From Gautieria morchelliformis (taxonomy: Eukaryota > Basidiomycota > Agaricomycetes > Gomphales > Gomphaceae), in the NCBI GenBank assembly GCA_015179125.1, contig WHVA01000071.1, forward strand, positions 1 through 64,000: a DNA stretch of 64,000 bases. The letters run 5' to 3'. Positions 59,185 through 64,000 of this stretch are shown here, in pieces (the stretch's first letter is position 1; each line of letters opens with the position of its first letter). The notes beneath the pieces were generated by a model. That model was not told the origin of the DNA, did no database searches, and worked only from the letters and a program-made list of their open reading frames with translations. The position numbers and the translations under genes are program-made.

Positions 59185-61240
59185 CTACGACTCATAGAGG
59201 TCATCCATAATGGAGTCCTCTAGAGTGGCCGATACGATGACGTCGTCGTCGTACGGGGCCGGTGGAGCGCGTGACTCCTCCGGGGGCACCTCCACGTCAT
59301 TGGTGGTGATTGGGTGAGGCTGGTCGGCCTCACCACTAGCGGCGGTATCCGCTTGGGTGATGAGGCCAGCGTCCTCGCGGAGCATGGCCTCAACGGCCGG
59401 GTCCTCAGTCTGAGGAGGGGGCCGGAAGTGCGCCAGCTCTTGGTTGAGCTGAGTGTGAGTGAGGGGTCGCGGTACCACGGCCCTCACATGGCTGGTCTCG
59501 ATGACCTTTTGTTGGCCCTCGCGGGCGGTGGCACTGAATGCTGCGCCGGTGATGCTGCGTTGAACATAATGTTCAATGCGTGCCACTCACTCACGAGTGA
59601 CCCCCACGTAGCAGGCCAACCATCTCGCGATCTCGGCGAGGGGGATGTCGGGGCCGGCTCGGCCCTCCACAGGGAATGGGCCCGTGATTGAGAGCCGCAG
59701 GGTGGTGCTCTGAGGCGTCAGCACTTCCCTGGCGTCGACGAGGTTCGACCATTGGTCTGTCAAGCCGAATAGGTCGAGTAGCCTCGCCCTGAGTGGTGAT
59801 GCGACCCCTTTGACCTGGGGCGCAAGGGCCTTGAACCACATCCAGACGTCCATGTCGTCTAGGTTGAAGGTGCCATCCGCGTTGTCACGGATGGTGGATG
59901 GGATCCCTTCAGGGTTGTGTATCCAACCCTTCAGGATGGCCACGATATGGTGCGGGGTACCGCCCGCTATCACGAGACAATCCCTTTTGGGATTGCGAGC
60001 GCATTGTTTGTGCTTGATGCGTTTGAATACGCCGATCATCTCGCGTGTACACGCGAGCTGCGGCGTTTCTTTTGCCCACGCTATGAGTTCGACGAAGCGT
60101 GGGTCGTCGAGCGGGCAGACGTCGTACCATTGAGTACGACGCTGTTGGGCCTTTCCTACCGGCCGTGGTAGGAGGCCCGTCTCGGAGATGGGGGATCTCC
60201 GAGTGGGATGAGCGTCCCCTCCCCCGCGTAGGGAGGGTGAACTGTCCCCACCGGTGGAGGCAGGGCCACGCCAGGCCCGATGTACTGGGCCTTGATCTGT
60301 GCTACCCGCCGTTGAAGGGCGGGGTCGTTGACAGTGTGCGACGATGACGCTGCTAGGTAAGCGCTAATTGTGCTTTCCCTCGCAATGGCTAGCCCATTGA
60401 CGGTGTTGGGGGAGCCACGCAATTTCTTGCGCTTTTTCTTTGGCTGGTCTGCCAGCCGCTGTGCCCTTTCCGGGTCGTACGTCTTCCAGATGGACGAGTC
60501 TGACTCCCATCCATCTGGGACGCTGTACGCAGAGTCGGAAGGCGCGCTATGCCCTTCCGTCATTGTCGGGGTCGGGGTCGGCGCCGACAATCAGGATGCT
60601 AGCCCCAATGTTGCGCGCGCCGGCAGAGGCACCATCGCGTGAGGTGATGATGGCCCGGCCACTGGGTCCGTGGCCGGGTCATGTCGCGGCCTGTTTGAGG
60701 CAACGTGGGCCAGGGTAACCTGGAGCTGGGCTGCGCTCAGCTGTTGCTCCAGTTCCTTGATCTTGGCGCGCTCGGTTGCGAGCACGTCGTCGCGGTCTTT
60801 GACCGCACGTTCCAACTCCTTGACCTCTTTTTTAAGGTCGTGGATGTCCCGGAGGGGCTCTTCTCGCATGTCACACGCGATGCCCCTTGGGAGCCATCCC
60901 CAGGCTGCATCGATGGTGTCGCCGATGTCTTCATCCCGCAATTTGACCTTGCGGGTGCCTGTCGCGGCCCTTAGCTGCGTGGCGTAGTCCATGCACGTTG
61001 CGCAATCGTCCAGGTGGACGATGGCGAGGGCATCCTCCCATCCCACGATCATCCAGTGCTCCTGGTCTATTGGAGCACGGAGAATGTCTGCGGCCCCCTG
61101 TCTTGGGGCCATTGCTCACGTTGTGGATGTTGACGAATCAACGTCCATCCCATCTTTAGGGGGCATCATCTTCATGGGGATGATGGTTAGCTTCCAAGAA
61201 GCGATGCGCCCTCGGTAAGATCGGAGGTGAAAATTTAACT
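59185..61240 (-). CDS. Gypsy B third ORF downstream of pol (coiled coil; fossil)
   Basis: Counterpart of the gypsy A third ORF: MIVGWEDALAIVHLDDCATC, IDAAWGWLPRGIACDM, coiled coil ELERAVKDRDDVLATERAKI continuing IKELEQQLSAAQLQVTL, basic PKKKRKKLRG, NDPALQRRVAQIKAQYIGPG, RNPKRDCLVIAGGTPHHIVA, GTFNLDDMDVWMWFKALAPQ, and an acidic C-terminus ending SIMDDLYES. Here it is nearly continuous, about two to three breaks. No membrane segment. I do not recognise a characterised domain. Confidence 0.55.
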
Positions 61241-63230
61241 GCGCCGTGGCCGGCATGTCACGTGGTCTGCACATGACAGATGCATCTAGCGGCGTCTGGG
61301 GAGGTCGCGTGGCTTGCCCACCCCCCGAAGCTCTAGATAGCTATCTGGGGCTTCAAGGTCCTTGCAGGACGACATGGGTTCCCATGTCACGTCGCCTAGG
61401 GTCCAACGGACCTGGAACTCCAGGTCCGTCGAGTTATCCATCAATGTGCAACAATCTTGTCGACAAGCCACTCCTCGTCGTCATTCGCTCCGAAGTCATA
61501 AAATGACTTGGCCTCACGACGGGGGAACAATTCGTCGTTGTTGGCCTCGTATCACCGTACGAGGCTTGAATGGAAGACCGGTGAAATGCGACGGCTTTTC
61601 AGCTTGTCGGGAAGATCAAGGTTCACCAGCCTCAACAACGCGGTACGGTCCGATGTACCGCGGGGCTAGTTTTCTGGCTCTTCCTTTCGGGAGAGTTAGG
61701 TTTTGTGTCGAAAGGTAGACGTGGTCGTTGGCAGCATACCTGTCGCTCGCCATACATTTCTTGTTTGCATGAAACGTTTGCGTCACTCGATGCTCTATGA
61801 TTGCATCGTGTGCCGCCATCAGGTTCCATTTTGCCTGATGTGCGAACCGGGCTACCCCCTTGAACGGGGTGTCCACGGCTATGGGGAGGTCTATCCCCGG
61901 CATATAGCAGTGGTTCAGCTCGAAAGGTGCGAACCCTGTGGTCGCGCTGACGTTGCTGTTGAGGGCAACCTCAACCATTGGGAATTTCAATGCCCAATCC
62001 TTCTGATCGTCTCTGACAACCGCGCGCAATATCTGGCCGATCGAGCGGTTTGCCCGCTCGGTGGCTCCATCCGTTTGGGGATGGAAGGCAGTTGACATGA
62101 GGAGCTTAGTCCCCATGAGTCGCTGTAATTCATGCCAGAAGATCGACGTGAACTTCGAGTCTCTGTCCGAGACGATGGAGTCAGGAACTCCGTGGAGTCG
62201 AACGACCTCCTTCAGAAACAGCCAGGCTACTCCCTTGGCTGACATGCTTGTCGTGGTTGGTATGAGGTGTAGGAGCGACGTTAGTCGGTCGATGACTACC
62301 ATCAGGTAGTCACAGTCGTTGGATTTGGGCAGGGGCCCCATGAAGTCGATGCCAATCGACTGCCACGGCCTATGCGGAATGGGTAGGCTGTGTAGTAGGC
62401 CTTTGGGCCGTTGTGGTCCGGTTTTCATCATCTGACACCTTGCGCACGATGTGCAGAACGCTTCTATGTCTGGGCTCATGCCCGGCCACCAATATGCTCT
62501 TCGAACGTAGTTTGAAGTCTTCAGATGGCCATAGTGGCCGACTATCTGATGTGCCCGATCGATGATGATTTCAATCAGCTTCCTTCCCCCTTGAAGAACA
62601 GAGCGGGGGATGGCAATGACGTCTCTTTTGAGCTGATTCTTAGTCCAGATCAGCCCGTCCCGGATCCCGAATCTCGGGTGCGCCATGATCTTTGTGAACA
62701 TGGCGTCCCTGTGGTACGTGTCTCGTTGGACCTTAGACAGGTCTACGCCTTGTTCGACGAACTGGCGCAGGGGCACGCCATCATTTCCTGCAGCGATAAC
62801 TCTGACGTCGTCGTCGTCGTCGCATGACGTGGCGACGTTCGCGGGCTCTGGTGAGCCCTCGTTTAATGCGGCGGATTCCGTTACTCTCGCCTCTGTCTTC
62901 TCAGCGAGGCGTTTAGAGCGTCTTGTCGCCGCTGTTCGCAGCTCGATATACCGATCGGTGGGCAATAACTCACCGTCCGGGTCTAAACGCGCATCTGCGT
63001 TCACGAAGACGTGGTCCGGGTGATTGTCATCACTTGTGTCGTTCTCGTAGTAGCGCGACAGGCAGTCCGCTACCTTGTTCTCTATACCGTCAATGTGAAC
63101 GGTGTTGAAATTGAACCGGGAGAGAAACTCCCACCATCTGACCTGGCGGTCAGATAGGCTCTTCTGGGTCTCGAAGTACTCGAGCCCTTTGTGGTCTGTG
63201 ATGAGGGTGAACCTTTGCCCCAGCAGTTTG

Positions 63231-63719
63231 TGTTAGCAACTAGGGGCTATGGCAGGGAAGGTTCGGTAGAGTTCTTAGAAAGCTAGAATCAAATACACTC
63301 TCTCAGTGAATTTATTGTCACTGATGTATTAATACAATACCTAGAATCAAATACACTACATGATTTTCAGTCAACATGCTATGTAAATATGAAGAATACT
63401 ACTCGCCTCTCTCAGTGAATTTATTGTCACTGAGAGAGGAGTGTAATCCTGTCTCAGAAGGCATATACTTGCACCCGGCCCTTTAGCGCCCAAGGGCTCG
63501 CGCGTCGAAGTCATTTCAAACTCCGCTGGGTGCAGCCGCCTATGAAAATAGAAATAACAGAATGGAATGGAGAGATAGGGAGTGACTAGAAAATTTCGAA
63601 AATAAGCAGAGAAGTGGATGCATGGTACAAGAACAATGTGAGAAACAATTGGAAACACCACACAATAAATTGAACATATTATGCTTGATTTTGGTGCAGG
63701 AGCATAAATGCACCCAACA
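63231..63719 (-). repeat. Copia-family LTR L6 (489 bp) in gypsy B
   Basis: Starts TGTTAGCAACTAGGGG and ends ATGCACCCAACA. Left flank GTTTG, right flank CTGGG: no target duplication, unlike L2 and the full copia element. Confidence 0.85.
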
Positions 63720-64000
63720 CTGGGCTCCTTGCATCTACTGGACGCAGGATCGGGGCCTTACAGGCCAACGCCTTAATGCTTTGCCAGCATTTGTCTAGTA
63801 GCGGTCTCCATTCAAATGGACGGTTATTACGTGCACAGCCCAATAGTGGGGTGGTATATGCGCTAACATCTGGCATGTAGAGTGCCAGATACTGTACCAG
63901 CCCGTGGAAACGCTGGACGTTGTTGAACGTCCATGGCCTGCGCCACTCGCGGATGCGTTGCATCTTGTCCTCGTCGGCATGTACCCCTCGGCCATCGATA

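Larger units (their letters stand above)
58937..64000 (-). mobile_element. Ty3/gypsy element B (family of A), runs off the window
   Basis: Minus-strand element closely similar to gypsy A. 3' LTR 58,937-59,151 (215 bp, same ends TGTAAA/TTTACA), purine tract 59,152-59,165, third ORF 61,240-59,185, chromodomain-like end about 61,470-61,290, integrase and RNase H end in one open stretch 63,004-61,616 (CTSCARCQMMKTGPQRPKG, SNDCDYLMVVIDRLTSLLHL, FHPQTDGATERANRSIGQIL), a copia-family LTR at 63,231-63,719, and RT sequence to the window edge (QRIREWRRPWTFNNVQRFHG). Inserted in gypsy C gag. Broken, about four to five breaks; less interrupted than A. Confidence 0.8.

Overview
This window looks like nuclear DNA from a basidiomycete fungus, most likely an agaricomycete. 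Three things point there: very short introns of about 50-60 nt with GT(R)AGT-type donors, fungal-restricted families (DUF6533 membrane protein, jelly-roll/single-TM protein, Mps1-type kinase, hydantoinase-DUF917 fusion), and the mix of mobile elements (Plavaka-like CACTA, Ty3/gypsy chromoviruses, Ty1/copia, DIRS/Ngaro). No rRNA, tRNA or CRISPR array was seen.

Bases 1 to about 23,200 are host DNA with intron-rich genes: an arrestin-domain protein (-), a decayed 8-amino-7-oxononanoate-synthase-like PLP enzyme (+), a DUF6533 membrane protein (-), a basic nuclear-looking protein of unknown function (+), an Mps1/TTK checkpoint kinase (-), a single-pass membrane protein (-), a large hydantoinase/oxoprolinase-DUF917 fusion enzyme (-) and, head-to-head with it, a DAL5-like MFS permease (+). 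The last two share one promoter region and probably form an uptake-and-hydrolysis unit for a hydantoin- or oxoproline-like nitrogen compound.

From about 23,450 to the end the window is a transposon graveyard with no recognised host gene. A Plavaka-type transposase fragment carries a 400-bp palindromic MITE. A gypsy element (E, +) was hit by a second gypsy element (A, TSD GATGC, 27,728-44,544) and by a third (C, minus strand, from 45,464). Element A holds a DIRS-like tyrosine-recombinase retroelement and several solo LTRs. Element C holds a nearly complete copia element (48,870-54,520, TSD GTATC), a second copy of the MITE, and a fourth gypsy element (B, from 58,937) that runs off the window. 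A 395-bp solo LTR lies inside the copia gag.

The most informative signal is a pair of identical 488-bp copia LTRs in opposite orientation (32,548-33,035 and 44,018-44,505) whose target-site duplications are exchanged. This indicates an 11-kb inversion by recombination between LTRs, or an assembly flip at the same repeats. Two unusual retroelement cargo ORFs also stand out: a coiled-coil ORF downstream of pol in gypsy A and B, and an antisense, intron-bearing ORF with a perfect Zn(2)Cys6 spacing in gypsy C. All coordinates and splice sites were read by eye; exon chains of host genes are partial models.
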